DNA of 64,000 nt from assembly GCA_036674765.1 (NCBI GenBank), contig JARVKI010000045.1, positions 274,052-338,051 on the forward strand. Reading direction: 5' to 3'. Under the pieces are notes generated by a model. The model did no database searches. It saw nothing but the letters and a program-made list of their open reading frames with translations, and had not been told where the DNA came from. This stretch comes from Seiridium cupressi. Lineage: Eukaryota; Ascomycota; Sordariomycetes; Amphisphaeriales; Sporocadaceae. The position numbers and the translations under genes were made by a program. Below are positions 21,857-32,496 of the stretch, one piece after another. Numbering within the stretch: position 1 is the first letter of the stretch; each line of letters starts with the position of its first letter.

Positions 21857-23168
21857 TCAAGCAGAGGCAACGTCTAGAAGGCCGGTCAAGCCGAATGCAT
21901 TGGGAACTCGTTTAGTGCTACAGGTGACACTATCGCCGTGCCGACGGAAGATAGATCGCGTGTTGAGAGTGTTGATGCACATTGCGGTGAAGCAGATGCC
22001 GTAGCCACAACACGTGTCAAGCGTACAAAGACCATCGCCGCAGTTCGTATCAGTCGTACATCGGGGGTCATCAGAACAACCAGGAACTTCGCTGCATTGC
22101 CGCACACCAGAAGCGCCTTTAACACAAAATCAGTCCCCCGCGCACTGGGTGAGATTGGCGCAGGCTGATTTGGTTGCAAAGGTGGTGGATGCGACGCAAG
22201 TACCGCTGGTAAAAGTTTGACTGGAGGAACAAACGTCCCCACAAGTGCCGCAATTGCTCGTATTGGTCGGGAAATCAGGGGCCACGCCGGTTTCGGTTAC
22301 TATTGTGTGGTCACAGTCGTGGCAGTTGGTATGGGTTGTGACAGTAGCCGGGATATGGAAGTCTTGTCAGTGTTGGACCAGGTTGATGATGTGACGGCTG
22401 ATGCCTTGCTTACAATTATGGTGATCAGAACGGTTGGGGTCTCAAACTGGGTGACGGGCGACGTGAAAGTGACCCCTTCCGTGGTGGAAGGAGTCAACAA
22501 GTCCAAGCATTTGCAGAGATTTTCTATAGTGTCGCGAGAAGTTGGTGGAAGCCAGCAGGGGATATGGGACAGGCGGGTATAGGCTCAGTAGTTTGAATGC
22601 TTAAAGCTGTCAATGAGACGCTTAGAGTAGATGGCCCTGACATAGAAATGGAAGTGCTTGAATAGGTCGCTGAGATTGGAGACGGATGGATTTGATGCAA
22701 AGGTTCCTGAATAGACCGTCGAGGAGCCCAAAGGGAAGACAAAAGAGCAGCGAGGCCTGCCACGGGCCTTCACGGCTGATGTAGCGCCACAATATGGTAG
22801 TCCTTTCAGGGATGGTTAGTCATAGAAAATCATCGGACGAAATGAATTACTTACGATGTAATAGTTGAAGTGCTTGTGGGTTCCTCTGCTACCTCCGTGG
22901 ATGTACCGCCAATGCCACCTCCTGCCAGAGTTTCGACACGTGTCGAGAACTCGGTGACTACTGCCATGGATGAGTCCGCCATGATTGCGGAAAATGTCAC
23001 AGTGGTAATCGGAAGGGCAGAAAAACAGAACGACTCGACGCCGGGAACTTCGTGCAAAGTCTCGACAAGTGTGTATTCCGCCTCGCAATCGGAAGCCCGT
23101 TTGGGAAGTCTTGGACTGCAGGCAGCAGCAGTCATTGCAAGAACAACTGGGATAAATAAAAGACGCAT
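21857..23168 (-). pseudogene. secreted Ser/Thr-rich, Cys-rich protein, apparently disrupted
   Basis: From ATG 23168 the N-terminus MRLLFIPVVLAMTAAACSP is a signal peptide, followed by a ~90-residue region ending in EEPTSTSTITS and a donor GTAAGT near 22851. The middle (22850-22300) contains Ser/Thr-rich text such as SATYSSTSISMSGPSTLS and TPSTTEGVTFTSPV, but in different frames. The C-terminus from about 22290 is Cys-rich: NCGTCGDVCSSS, ACANLTQCAGD, then an in-frame TGA (22132-22130), then FCVKGASGVRQCSEVPGC, DTNCGDGLCTLDTCCGYGIC. The text on both sides of the TGA is in one frame. Either the gene is a recent pseudogene, or unrecognised introns remove the breaks. The layout resembles fungal secreted wall-associated or effector-like proteins; no function is assigned. 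Confidence 0.5.
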
Positions 23169-24611
23169 AGTTAGATACCAAGGCAAGACCAAAATGTAGG
23201 GTAGTAAACGAGTGACACTGCTCAAGGCAATATTAATATATGAGTCAGTGGCAGCTCAAAATATTATAAAGATTTGGCAGCCCCACACTAACTTGTGACC
23301 ATGATCATCATCGAGCAATATTATGCTATGCTTGAGTCGGTTTTCCGGGCCAGTTTCCACGTTTGTGTAGAGCCCAGCTCGGAATTCATTAGGTGCGAGC
23401 ATTTTATCATATAATATGCTTGTGGCAGATTAGCGTGCTAGCATGGGTCTATTCGGATCGACTTGTCGACAAATTGTTGTTTTGATAGCCCATACCCCTT
23501 CCCATCTTGGAACTTGCGGCTTTGTTAGTAAGGAGACGCCCCTGGCCAAGTGGTTATAGCGGAGCCGGGTCAGGCCTATAACAGTTCCAAACGCGGGACT
23601 ATCGTGGAGGTTATCAATCTACTGTCGTACCTGGTGAGTGTATATATATCGTTGCTATCATTTATTGGCTTCCCCAAAAGTGGAAATTATGTGCCGGTCG
23701 TCTATAGGTTCAATAAAATACAATTTTTATAGCGCAGCTTTCCTAATTAGTCGAATTTAGTGAATAGTATATGGATACATAAGCCGTCCTTATACCTTAA
23801 GGTGCCTGCCGTCCAGCCTGCTGCTGCTTTATATATGGTGCAGAATTCCTCCATCCACTATAATTATAAATATATCGTCACGGTTCAAGAGGACGAAGAG
23901 GCTACGATTCAATATGTCTCAGAAGTTGAGTAAATTACAAAGCAGGGGAGCTTGAGGTCAGCTCCATAGCCCAAGCCTAAATCCCCAGCCAAGTCGGTCA
24001 GCTGGCACAAACTGCTCCAATCTGTTTCTGTTTGTCTACATTGTGAGCTTTGTGGGAAATCAGTCTGATGGACGGCAATATGGGGAGAAATCCGTATATT
24101 GAGGTCCTCCGTGAGGATGATGATGAAGGGAGAAGGAAGCTCCCCTCTGCTGCCGTGAAGGCCTAAGACTAAGAACCCCACTGATCCACCCCACGTGGTC
24201 TGTGCGTTCATCACAGTCCATGGATGCATTCATGACTACTCTTGAGTCAATCGCAGCTCTGATCTATCATGTGCTTGGCAATAAATTATCTCACGTTCTA
24301 TGTTCTTCAGTGCCAGTCTTAATCGCAAAAGCCCTGGCGGGTCGCCTGCATTATATACCCCACTAAGTCGAACTCAACCGCAGCATCAAAACCGGTTTCC
24401 ATGGCTCCCACGAACGTATTTGATTGGTGCGAAGATGCTCGCTTGCGACATTTCCCTAAATGCCCACTGAAGTGGTGGTGACATCACAGACGGTCTCGAA
24501 CGGGAACCTCGTAGATATAATTGACTAGATGCCCTCTAGGCCCCAAAAGTTTGTACCAGTGCTCCAAATTGAAGCATGATAACGTGGCTTTACACCAACG
24601 AAACCTTCATC
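23169..24611. other. intergenic, no gene seen
   Basis: This is the promoter side of the Cys-rich gene. A stretch near 23535-23560 resembles a tRNA A-box but no complete tRNA fold was found. Nothing else was recognised. Confidence 0.5.
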
Positions 24612-24893
24612 ATGCCTACACAACAGAATGGTAAGAATTTGGAAACCCCTCCTGGGAATACGTTTTCGAGATTAAAGCAACGTATAGACCCCGCAAAAAC
24701 CACGGCAGGGAATGACCCACTCGAGAAGTCGGCAGCCAAGCAAGAGAAAGGGCCGGCCGCGACTGAAGGGATTGTGGGTGAAGATCAACTGGATGCCGCC
24801 ATCGGGGACGAGGGAGATGATAGTGTTGCCGAGCAGACATCAGCAGCTGACGACCCGTTGGAAACGGCCGAAGCAAAGAAAGAGGACCACTGA
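24612..24893 (+). CDS. small acidic disordered protein, hypothetical
   Basis: An intronless ORF of 93 residues from ATG 24612 (an upstream in-frame ATG at 24576 is possible). The sequence is hydrophilic and acidic in its second half (EDQLDAAIGDEGDDSVAEQ) and ends EAKKEDH. A phrase repeats loosely: AGNDPLEKSAAKQE and SAADDPLETAEAKKE, about 50 residues apart. It has no signal peptide, Cys or hydrophobic core, so it would be intrinsically disordered. I do not recognise a family. The internal duplication of NDPLE/DDPLE phrases favours a real protein, but the short length leaves doubt. Confidence 0.4.
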   Translation: MPTQQNGKNLETPPGNTFSRLKQRIDPAKTTAGNDPLEKSAAKQEKGPAATEGIVGEDQLDAAIGDEGDDSVAEQTSAADDPLETAEAKKEDH

Positions 24894-25053
24894 GAGATTA
24901 TCTCCGTCATGGGCGGTGACAAGGGGCGATGGGCTTGCTGGACGACAGTTCACTGAATTTCGTAAAGATGTAAAGACACAACACCAAAACAAAACAAGAG
25001 TTAAACGCTCCTTTGAAAGTTCTGTGGTGTAATGGATATCATCAAATTGTGTG

Positions 25054-26143
25054 TTACAAAAATCTTTCAAACATCTTTGCTGCGTCGAAGACCATCTTCT
25101 TGTATAAGATCCAGTCCTGGCCAGTTGCTTTAACTGCTTTGCTGGAACCGAGGTCTGCCCAACCGGCAACAGATTCACCCGAGGGAGAACAATCTTGTCC
25201 CGGAGTGCCCTCCTTGATTATATGTTTCCTGTCAGGATATGCCTCTCGAAGGATGTCGGCCACTGCTTGGGGAACACCAAATGCTGTTCTTCCGCCAACG
25301 ATGATTCTTTGGCCGTTTAAGACCTCTGGGCTCTCCACCACGAAAACTTGTAGCCTAGCTCCATCTCGTACATTGACGTGATGCCCGTATCCCGTAGGCC
25401 CAGCCGGATAATACTGACCGGAAAAGACCTGCCAGATGAACGCGTTCGTGGTTGCAATCTTTTCTGGCGATTTCGGTAGGAACAGCGGCGGACCTGCGAT
25501 ATACCTTTCATTTTGTTACTGTTTATAGGGGTGGGTAGAGGCAGATGGTAACATACACTGGGCACAGCGCGACGGCTCTGAAACTAGGCTTCTTCGACTC
25601 GATCCATTACCAGAAAACCCGCTCGGCCTTTACCTTGCTTGCTGTATAGACCATCAAACCCCCGGCTGCAGCACCTTGCTTGTCTACAATTTCGACGCTC
25701 TCATCATGCCAATCAGCTTCGGTGTACGTTCTCGGCTGGCTGTATGATATAACAGCTGCAAGAGATGACATGAAGACAAAGCTCTTGATCCCAGCATGCC
25801 TCAAGGTTGGATCCAGAATGGAAAGGGTCCCTTGGAGTGCAGCAAGGTAAATTCCCACGACGTCCGTATCGGTCACTGATACAGGGGTAGCTAGGTGAGC
25901 GACATCAGTCACGCCTTCCAAGGCTGAGTCGAATGCACCTGAGACTGTTATATCAGGGACCTCAACGATTTTAAGAAGTCGATTCTTGATGTAATCTGAC
26001 AAGGCCGCGACCAGCCCATCAGCGGACTTGCGTGACCGAACAGTGCCTCGAACGGTATAGCCAGCCTGCAGGAAATGTGCTACGGTGCGACCAGCGACGA
26101 AGCCGTTTGCACCCGTGACCAAGACGAGACCTTTTGAAGACAT
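25054..26143 (-). pseudogene. NAD(P)-dependent ketone/aldehyde reductase (extended SDR), one in-frame stop
   Basis: This is an extended short-chain dehydrogenase of the dihydroflavonol-reductase / Gre2 type, which reduces aldehydes or ketones with NADPH. Exons 26143-25557 and 25504-25054 (intron 52 bp) give 345 codons. Visible: VLVTGANGFVAGRTVAHFL (Rossmann), VRGTVRS, DVAHLATPV, FVFMSSLAAV (Ser), YTASKVKAERVFW (YxxxK), VYIAGPPLFLP across the splice, and IIVGGRTAFG. A single TAA at 25609-25607 interrupts FW-stop-WIESKKPSF, a position held by a charged or polar residue in relatives (one base from CAA or AAA). Everything else is in frame, so the loss is recent, or the base is a sequencing error. 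A (GT)13 tract lies one base before the start codon. Confidence 0.75.
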
Positions 26144-26144
26144 A

Positions 26145-26170
26145 GTGTGTGTGTGTGTGTGTGTGTGTGT
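26145..26170 (+). repeat. (GT)13 microsatellite
   Basis: Thirteen GT units lie immediately upstream of the reductase ATG; on the transcribed strand they read (AC)13 in the 5' leader. Confidence 0.9.
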
Positions 26171-26619
26171 AGGTCAACTAAGATGAGCAAGGTGGACAAG
26201 ACAGAGCGAACGTGTATTGACAGATTATTGATTTCGAGATACAACTGCTTATATAGCCCACTAGAGGTGCCTGAATAGGTACGCTGGTTGACTCCCCTGC
26301 ACTTCTATCGTGCCAACGATTCCGGGAGCTGTTGGAAGAAATGCTAAGCTTAATACAGATAGAGATTTAGGTCAAACAGCCGAGCACTGGTCACAATATG
26401 ATCTGCGGGAATCCGGCTTAAATCCGGTGCGGCCGTGTAGAAAGTCGCAATTGAATTAAAGTCCGGCGCATTCACGCTTGCTAAGTGATCGAGGGGAGGT
26501 TTTGTTATGTTAACACCGAAGACTTGATTCATAAACGGTGGATTGCTTGCTGGAAAGGAGACCTCAGCATTGCATTGTCCGGGATGATAGTAACCCGGTT
26601 CGGCTCCCAGCTTCTGCGC
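26171..26619. other. intergenic between reductase and Mtf2-like gene
   Basis: This is promoter and 5' leader of the reductase and the 3' flank of the next gene. No gene was recognised. Confidence 0.6.
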
Positions 26620-27969
26620 CTACTGCCGATGCCATTGGTTGAAGTCGATATCGGCATCCCTCTGTTTCATAGAGAAATCGACGTTCCTGTGCCAGTCTCT
26701 TAACAATTCCCGGACGGATTGTTCGTACGCCGGCATAGTCATGATTGCTTCGGCAAAAGGGCCATGGTTTCCAGCAGATAAACCGCCAGTGTGGTTGTAC
26801 GCCCTATTGAGAACCGCGACCGTTCCTTCGTCAAAATATAAACCAGAATGGCTCATCTCCTCCAATAGATTCATCATGTTGGATAGGTCGCCAAATCTAC
26901 TGTATTGGATGCTCAATAGTTCGTTGTAAAAGGGTGTTGAGACACCTAGGACGAAAGATTCTAGGCCGAGCTCCTTGATTCGGGGCAAGACAGAGAGGGC
27001 CAGAGGCGACGGTGCTGCAAAGCCCTTATCGAGTAGGCGTAGGCCGAACAGGAGGAATGAAGGATATAATGGGCCGTAGATGTATAGGTTGAGCTTCGGA
27101 TTGTCACTGAACTGCTGGACGTCGGTGTTTGTAGGGGCTGCAGTTGGAGACCGAGAACCGCGCCTGAATTTTCCATCCTTTATTCCCTTTTGTTTCCTTG
27201 CCTTCCTGGTTCTGACACTGGGCGCGCTTTTCTTTAAGCCGAGTTTTTGGGGATAGCAGAAGACCTCCTGCTCCATAATGTCCCACAGCTCAAAGTCAGT
27301 CTTGGCGCCAGACATGAGGAGCTCAACTCGTTTTTGCTCGGGTTGCCTTTTCGCATCCACTTCGACCGCGCGCAAGATCGAGTTCTTCGGTGTCTGCCAC
27401 ATCTCGGCCGTCTCGTCCGTCTCGTCCGCATCGGTTTTGGTCGTCTGCTTTCCATTGGGTGGCAAGAAAGCAGCAGGATGGTCGGGGTTGAGCAGTTCGA
27501 AGGCCCGACTGGCCGCGGCTCGGAGTGAAGGCGGAAATCTTAACAGTGCCTTGTCCTTGTCCTTCGCCGCGCTGACATATTGCGCTGCAGATATTGGCTT
27601 CCCACGAGTGATGCCGCCAGCATCATCGACGGCGGCGGCGGCTTCGATAATCAAATTCGTGGCGCGTCGTGTGGTTTCTGAAGCTGGCCGAACGTCTTGC
27701 TGCATCCGCGGCTTCAACCCTCGGGCTGCAATGTCGGCAAAGATACGATCGAAGGTCTCGCGCTCAGTCGGTGTGATGGTTCCTCTGGTTTGTGTCTTTC
27801 CGACTGGGATATCGGCGCCGGGCCCGTCTTGGGCGAAAGGAATGTCGTTCTCGCCTCTGCTTCGACACGCAGGTATTACATGTAGAGAGCGGGCGATGCT
27901 GGGCAAACGGCGACATCGAAGAAGCGTTCGAGTTTGATACAGAAAAAGTAGAGGAGGCGCCGACATCAT
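26620..27969 (-). CDS. mitochondrial Mtf2-like C-terminal domain protein
   Basis: An intronless ORF of 449 residues. The first ~40 residues are Arg-rich and lack acids (TRTLLRCRRLPSIARSLHV), a mitochondrial presequence. The C-terminal half carries the fungal Mtf2-like domain: TDFELWDIMEQEVFCYPQKL, a basic linker RTRKARKQKG, then LYIYGPLYPSFLLFGLRLL, LSVLPRIKELGLESFVLGVST, FYNELLSIQYSRFGDLSNMM, EEMSHSGLYFDEGTVAVL and MTMPAYEQSV. Yeast Mtf2/Nam1 acts in processing and translation of mitochondrial mRNAs, so a matrix role in mitochondrial gene expression is inferred. It is divergently paired with CMR1 over 656 bp. Family match is from recalled domain text; the molecular role in filamentous fungi is not settled. 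Confidence 0.75.
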   Translation of the reverse strand: MMSAPPLLFLYQTRTLLRCRRLPSIARSLHVIPACRSRGENDIPFAQDGPGADIPVGKTQTRGTITPTERETFDRIFADIAARGLKPRMQQDVRPASETTRRATNLIIEAAAAVDDAGGITRGKPISAAQYVSAAKDKDKALLRFPPSLRAAASRAFELLNPDHPAAFLPPNGKQTTKTDADETDETAEMWQTPKNSILRAVEVDAKRQPEQKRVELLMSGAKTDFELWDIMEQEVFCYPQKLGLKKSAPSVRTRKARKQKGIKDGKFRRGSRSPTAAPTNTDVQQFSDNPKLNLYIYGPLYPSFLLFGLRLLDKGFAAPSPLALSVLPRIKELGLESFVLGVSTPFYNELLSIQYSRFGDLSNMMNLLEEMSHSGLYFDEGTVAVLNRAYNHTGGLSAGNHGPFAEAIMTMPAYEQSVRELLRDWHRNVDFSMKQRDADIDFNQWHRQ

Positions 27970-28625
27970 GGCGCGTTTTAGAGAGGGTCCAGAAACAACG
28001 GAACCGTACTGTGATTAGGGCAGGGTACTGAGAGCTTCGCGAAAGAAATTGGTTGCTGTCTACCAAGGACATGACTTCGCTCGAGTCAAATCGAGTCAAG
28101 AAAAATGTTTGGATTGGGCCGACCTGGAGTTTACAGGCTTATCGATAAGCCCCCCGACTCTGAAATTCCCCTGATACAGACCCGGCGAACTGGGTTACAG
28201 CGGCTAGCTGCAGCGAGTTAGCGCTATTCAGGGAGGTCTGCACTCTACGCGACACCCCTGGCGTCGCGTCTTGCCGCATTCAAGGAGTAGTGATGGTGAT
28301 GCAATCCAGCTTTAAGCGCGTCCAAATTTTACGGCAGGCATCAATGTTAACACCATTCACCAAGCCCCGTCTGTTCTTCGCGCACACACAGACAGAGAGG
28401 GACACCTCTAGAGAGAGAGAGAGAGAGAGACAGAGGGAATCAGGGATCGCATTAGTCCTCTACGCCTTATACTCTCTCCTTTCTCGCCAGCTAATTTCAT
28501 TCAACTTGGCATTGCTACGTCTCTTTGTGTCTTTGTCCAGCCGGTGCATTTCGAATGTGGTCCTGTCGAATACACACACCCGGCCCGTATAACATCGTAC
28601 CTCGTGGATCAACATACCGACAATC
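27970..28625. promoter_or_regulatory. divergent promoter region of Mtf2-like gene and CMR1
   Basis: A 656-bp gap separates two divergent starts. It holds a (GA)10 tract at 28411-28430 inside a pyrimidine/purine-skewed leader. No other motif was identified. Confidence 0.5.
28411..28430 (+). repeat. (GA)10 tract in CMR1 leader
   Basis: Ten GA units lie about 195 bp upstream of the CMR1 start codon. Confidence 0.9.
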
Positions 28626-30211
28626 ATGGCTCCTGCAGGGCTCAGTGCCTTTGAGGCACGAAGAAGAGAAAATGTCGCCAACAATGCGAAGCTCCTCCAA
28701 GAGTCCCAAGCCATTGGCAAAAAGATGGCACGGGCAGCCAAACCGCCGCCAAAACCAGTTGCGCCCAGGAAGAGAAAGGCTGCAGAACCGGTCCAACGCA
28801 CTCGAGTTATGCCCACGCGTCAGAGCGCACGACTCTCGGGAGGTGGCGCCGATACCGAGCTCGAATCGCTCAAGACACAAGCAGAGATCATAGAAGAGCA
28901 AAAGCCGGCCAAACGATCTCGTATGACTGGGGATATTGCTTTGTCCAAGGCCACGTTGGAAGGATCGAGATGGGCCAATGGTGATGCCCTTGCAAGCTTC
29001 GCTCAAGGCGCTCAGCCCGGCGTCAGGACTTTCACAGATGACGATATCAAGGACACATCAGACGAAAAGCTCATAAGCCTGCGTAAAGGCATGGCAGAGC
29101 TTGAACTGTATGATGGTTGGCTGCCAAATGGTAAGTTTCCCATACACCACTTGGAAACTTACCTCAATCCCCTAACTTTGTCGCAGATATCAAGATCACG
29201 CCGGAGCGCATATATTCCTTGGCATTCCACCCAATACAGGACAAGCCCATACTCCTCGCTGGCGACAAGAAAGGCATAATGGGCGTCTTTGACGGGTCCC
29301 AGGCTAAGCCGGAATACGATGACGATGATGATGATCCGAGTATTCCATTGCCAAAAGTCTCAGCATTTGAGATGCACAGCAGAACCATCTCATCCATCAT
29401 CGTGCCTCAGGTGGATCACAACTCGGTCATAAGCGCGTCATACGATTCTACTATACGGTGTCTCGACTTATCAAGCCAAGTCAGTAGTGCTATATGGCAA
29501 CCCGAGGATGAAGACGTGGACTTGGCGATTACGTGCGTGGATATGTCGGCTGAGCAGAAGGATGTATTGATCTTCTCTACCATGCAAGGCTCGCTAGGAC
29601 GACTCGACCGTCGCTCCAAAGGCAAGGCCGAGCTCTGGAACTTGACAGACAACAAGATCGGAGGGTTTTCGCTCAACCCCTCGCTGCCCCACCTAGTAGC
29701 CACTGCTTCACTGGATCGCACATTGAAGATATGGGATTTGCGGATGATCAAGGGCAAGGGCGAGATGCGCCATCCTTCACTAGTAGGTGAACACACATCT
29801 CGTCTCTCCGTTTCCCATGCTTCGTGGAGCCGTAGCGGACATGTTGCCACTTCGTCATATGACGACACTGTCAAGATCTACGATTTTGAGAAAGCAGCCA
29901 AGTGGAAGCCTGGCCACGATATTACGGATGCAGACATGGAACCAGTCACTCAAATTCACCACAACAACCAAACGGGACGGTGGGTGACCATCCTGAAGCC
30001 TCAGTGGCAATTAAATCCCGCGGATGGCGTGGGCAAGTTCGCCATAGCGAACATGAATCGCTTCGTCGATGTCTTTGACAGCGAGGGCAAGCAGCTTGTT
30101 CAGTTAAGTGGCGAAGGCATCACGGCCGTACCTGCGGTGGCCGAGCTGCACCCTACTCACAATTGGGTAGCGGCTGGAACTGGCAGCGGAAAGTTATGCC
30201 TGTGGATGTAA
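28626..30211 (+). CDS. CMR1: CMR1-like WD40 protein (DNA damage response)
   Basis: 509 residues from two exons, 28626-29130 and 29187-30211 (intron 56 bp). The basic N-terminus (FEARRRENVANNAKLL, PPKPVAPRKRKA, SARLSGG) and RMTGDIALSKATLEG precede a seven-bladed WD40 propeller: PERIYSLAFHP, LLAGDKKGIMGVFD, SISSIIVP-like strands, ISASYDSTIRCLDL, LIFSTMQGSLGRLD, VATASLDRTLKIWDLR, VATSSYDDTVKIYDF and WVAAGTGSGKLCLWM. An acidic loop of consecutive Asp (EYDDDDDD) sits in blade 2. Yeast Cmr1 binds chromatin and goes to intranuclear quality-control sites after replication stress; the same nuclear role is expected. Length and order match the family. Confidence 0.93.
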
Positions 30212-31112
30212 GCGAGTCATATAGACAAACTCAGAAGAAAGTAATAAACACCAACTACTTGTCAAGTATGAGTGTGTCGCCATCATAGATGTCTTGCCGT
30301 TGAAATCCATCGTATCCGGCCTATGTCACGGCGTGCTATGTCTCTCGTCCAGACACCCTCGCTTCTAGAGAGTGACGGTTGCATAGAACCGGATCATTTG
30401 CAACACCGGAAAAGGAAATCTTATACAACATTGTGGGGACTCTTGTCCAATAGTGTACAAAGCGATTGGCCATTTCAAACGTATAAGACATTGTCATATA
30501 GTGTAATCGGACCCCACTGTCGCAAGCGGTCCGGAGTTCCATCCATGGCGAATCGTCGCTGCACAGCTAGTCCTAATTTTCGGATCACCTCGTGGCTAGA
30601 CTGTCGAAAAGTCCCAGCTTGGTTCGAACTTAGTTTTGATGGACCCTGCGGCGTCAGTGTTTCTCGGGAATGTTTCTCCCTCTGATAATTGAGAAACATA
30701 CTGGCGGATCAGGGACCACGCCACAAGCACGAGGTTTAGCGAATGTGTCCAGTCGTTGGTCTGCAAATGCCTACGGGCCCCGAAGAACAAAAAAACAACC
30801 TCGATGTTTCAATTATCACGAGTTACAGGTCTTAAAGCTTAATATTCCCTCACTCGACCCCAGAATAGCCATAACTCTCCCAGTTGTCAAACAAAGTTTC
30901 GGCTTTAAGAAGCGCATAGAGGCGGTTGTCTCAAAGTGACATCTCGGGCCTACGAACGCTGCAAGGCAAGCAAATCTCGACTATATATTGAGCAGAAGCC
31001 CACTATCAATTTGGGAATTAATTATCAGCACACAGCTATAACTAGGACTTGGACGATTGCGCATCCTACCTCCAGCCGAATTCCCTCAAAGTTTCAATTT
31101 CATCTTCCAACA
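30212..31112. other. intergenic, no gene seen
   Basis: CMR1 3' flank and promoter of the CAP protein gene. No additional gene was recognised. Confidence 0.6.
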
Positions 31113-31812
31113 ATGACTTTTTCAAGATCGGGGCTAGTCAAGCTCCTATTGAATGCTCTACTTCTGCCTTTGTTCTTTCACTCGCAAGCTGCCTTCGTCA
31201 GCGGAGCAACTATCAACGTCGATGAGAACGAACTTGCGGACCGTGCTGCGCTTACGCTTGATCAATCTGTTGCCCTAAAAACACAGAACGACGTACGCCA
31301 GCAGAAGAATCTGACGCTTCTTGCCTGGGACGCCACTTTAGTCCAGGATGCCCAGACATGGGCCAACCACTTGGCAAAGATCGACAACATGCAACATTCA
31401 ACAAGTGATCAACGACCGAACGAGGGGGAAAACCTGGCTTATGCTTGGTAAGCGTTGTACCTGTATCTCACCTACAAGATCTCTTAGCGTCTAACATTCT
31501 TGGGCTCAAGGTCTTCCAACGGTGTCAAGTATCCGTTGACTTTGGGTGCTCAAGGCTGGATGGCGGAGCAGAAGAACTACCACAATGAAATTATTCCTCA
31601 GGGTGACTTTGCCTCATATGGCCACTACAGTGAGTGTCCTATATCATGATGTAGTCACTGGGGCCTTAAGCTGATACCTGAGCTCAGCTCAATGTATGTG
31701 GAGGTCCACGATTAAGATCGGTATGGCTAGCGCCCAGGCGGCGAGTGGTAATGTCTACACCGTTGGCAGATACTCTCCCCCAGGAAACTACGTTGGCTAC
31801 AGGCCATACTAG
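31113..31812 (+). CDS. secreted CAP superfamily (SCP/PR-1-like) protein
   Basis: 192 residues from three exons: 31113-31447, 31511-31629 and 31688-31812 (introns 63 and 58 bp). The N-terminus LVKLLLNALLLPLFFHSQAAFVSG is a signal peptide. The CAP fold is recognisable: QNDVRQQKNLTLLAWDATLVQDAQTWANHLA with the first His, GENLAYAW with the first Glu, LGAQGWMAEQKNYHNE, GHYTQCMWRST with the second His, IKIGMASA, and the terminal NYVGYRPY typical of the family. Fungal PRY proteins of this family bind and export sterols and fatty acids and occur in the secretome. The start is chosen at 31113 because the signal peptide follows directly; in-frame codons upstream lack one. At 192 residues it has just the CAP domain. 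Confidence 0.92.
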
Positions 31813-32496
31813 GCGGCGTGTGGGTCGATCACACAGGCGAAGAACGTGGGGATTGGGAACATTCATTGATAAAGCCATGACTCAAGTTTGCGTTGTTAGT
31901 TTTGTACAAGTATTGAATTGGACAGCTCCGGCAAGACACTTATGGGGCGACACATTGCCACCATCAATTGAGAGGGAAAGGAGACACGAGGGTTTGGGAT
32001 GGAAAATCCTTATTGCAAAGCGTCACCGAAAGAGGGGATAGCATTTACACTGTCGTTTAGCTATGGTAGAATCATATGCATGATGAATTCCACGTAATTG
32101 CCCTGCCCTACATCATGCCTTACCCGGAGGAAGCATGCAATTGTCTTACAGTCTCATATGCACATATCCCCTGTCAGGAATCCACTTCCTGAGTTGCTGC
32201 GTCGCATTACCGCAGAGTCAATTTGGTTGGTCAGTGAATCACATGAAATCTATGGTAGCGGATACTGTGGACTGCGAAACCCTCCTACTAGGTACGGGAT
32301 CTGCAGCGGAACCCGACTGCCTTCTCAGCACCGTCCGATCGGATGATGCCGATGAATTCCATTCCCTTTCTCCCGAGCATTGTGGGAGCCTGACCGACAA
32401 GGTCCAGACTGAATGTTATGGTGCATGAAACTCAGTTTCTTACTGGAGTCTTCAGCTATTTGCATGACCGCTTGACACGAAACAAGACTCGTCTAC
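31813..32496. other. intergenic, no gene seen
   Basis: No gene or repeat was recognised between the CAP gene and the first dehydrogenase. Confidence 0.6.

Noticed and set aside
22217..22582. 121-codon plus-strand ORF
   Set aside because: Opposite the Ser/Thr-rich part of the Cys-rich secreted gene; Val/Gly-rich antisense of Thr/Pro codons.
23530..23610. tRNA-like A-box (CTGGCCAAGTGGTTA) with weak B-box
   Set aside because: No acceptor pairing, no proper T-arm and no standard anticodon stem could be drawn; at most a tRNA-derived fragment.
27278..27937. 219-codon plus-strand ORF
   Set aside because: It is the antisense shadow of the Mtf2-like gene, which has clear family text and a presequence.
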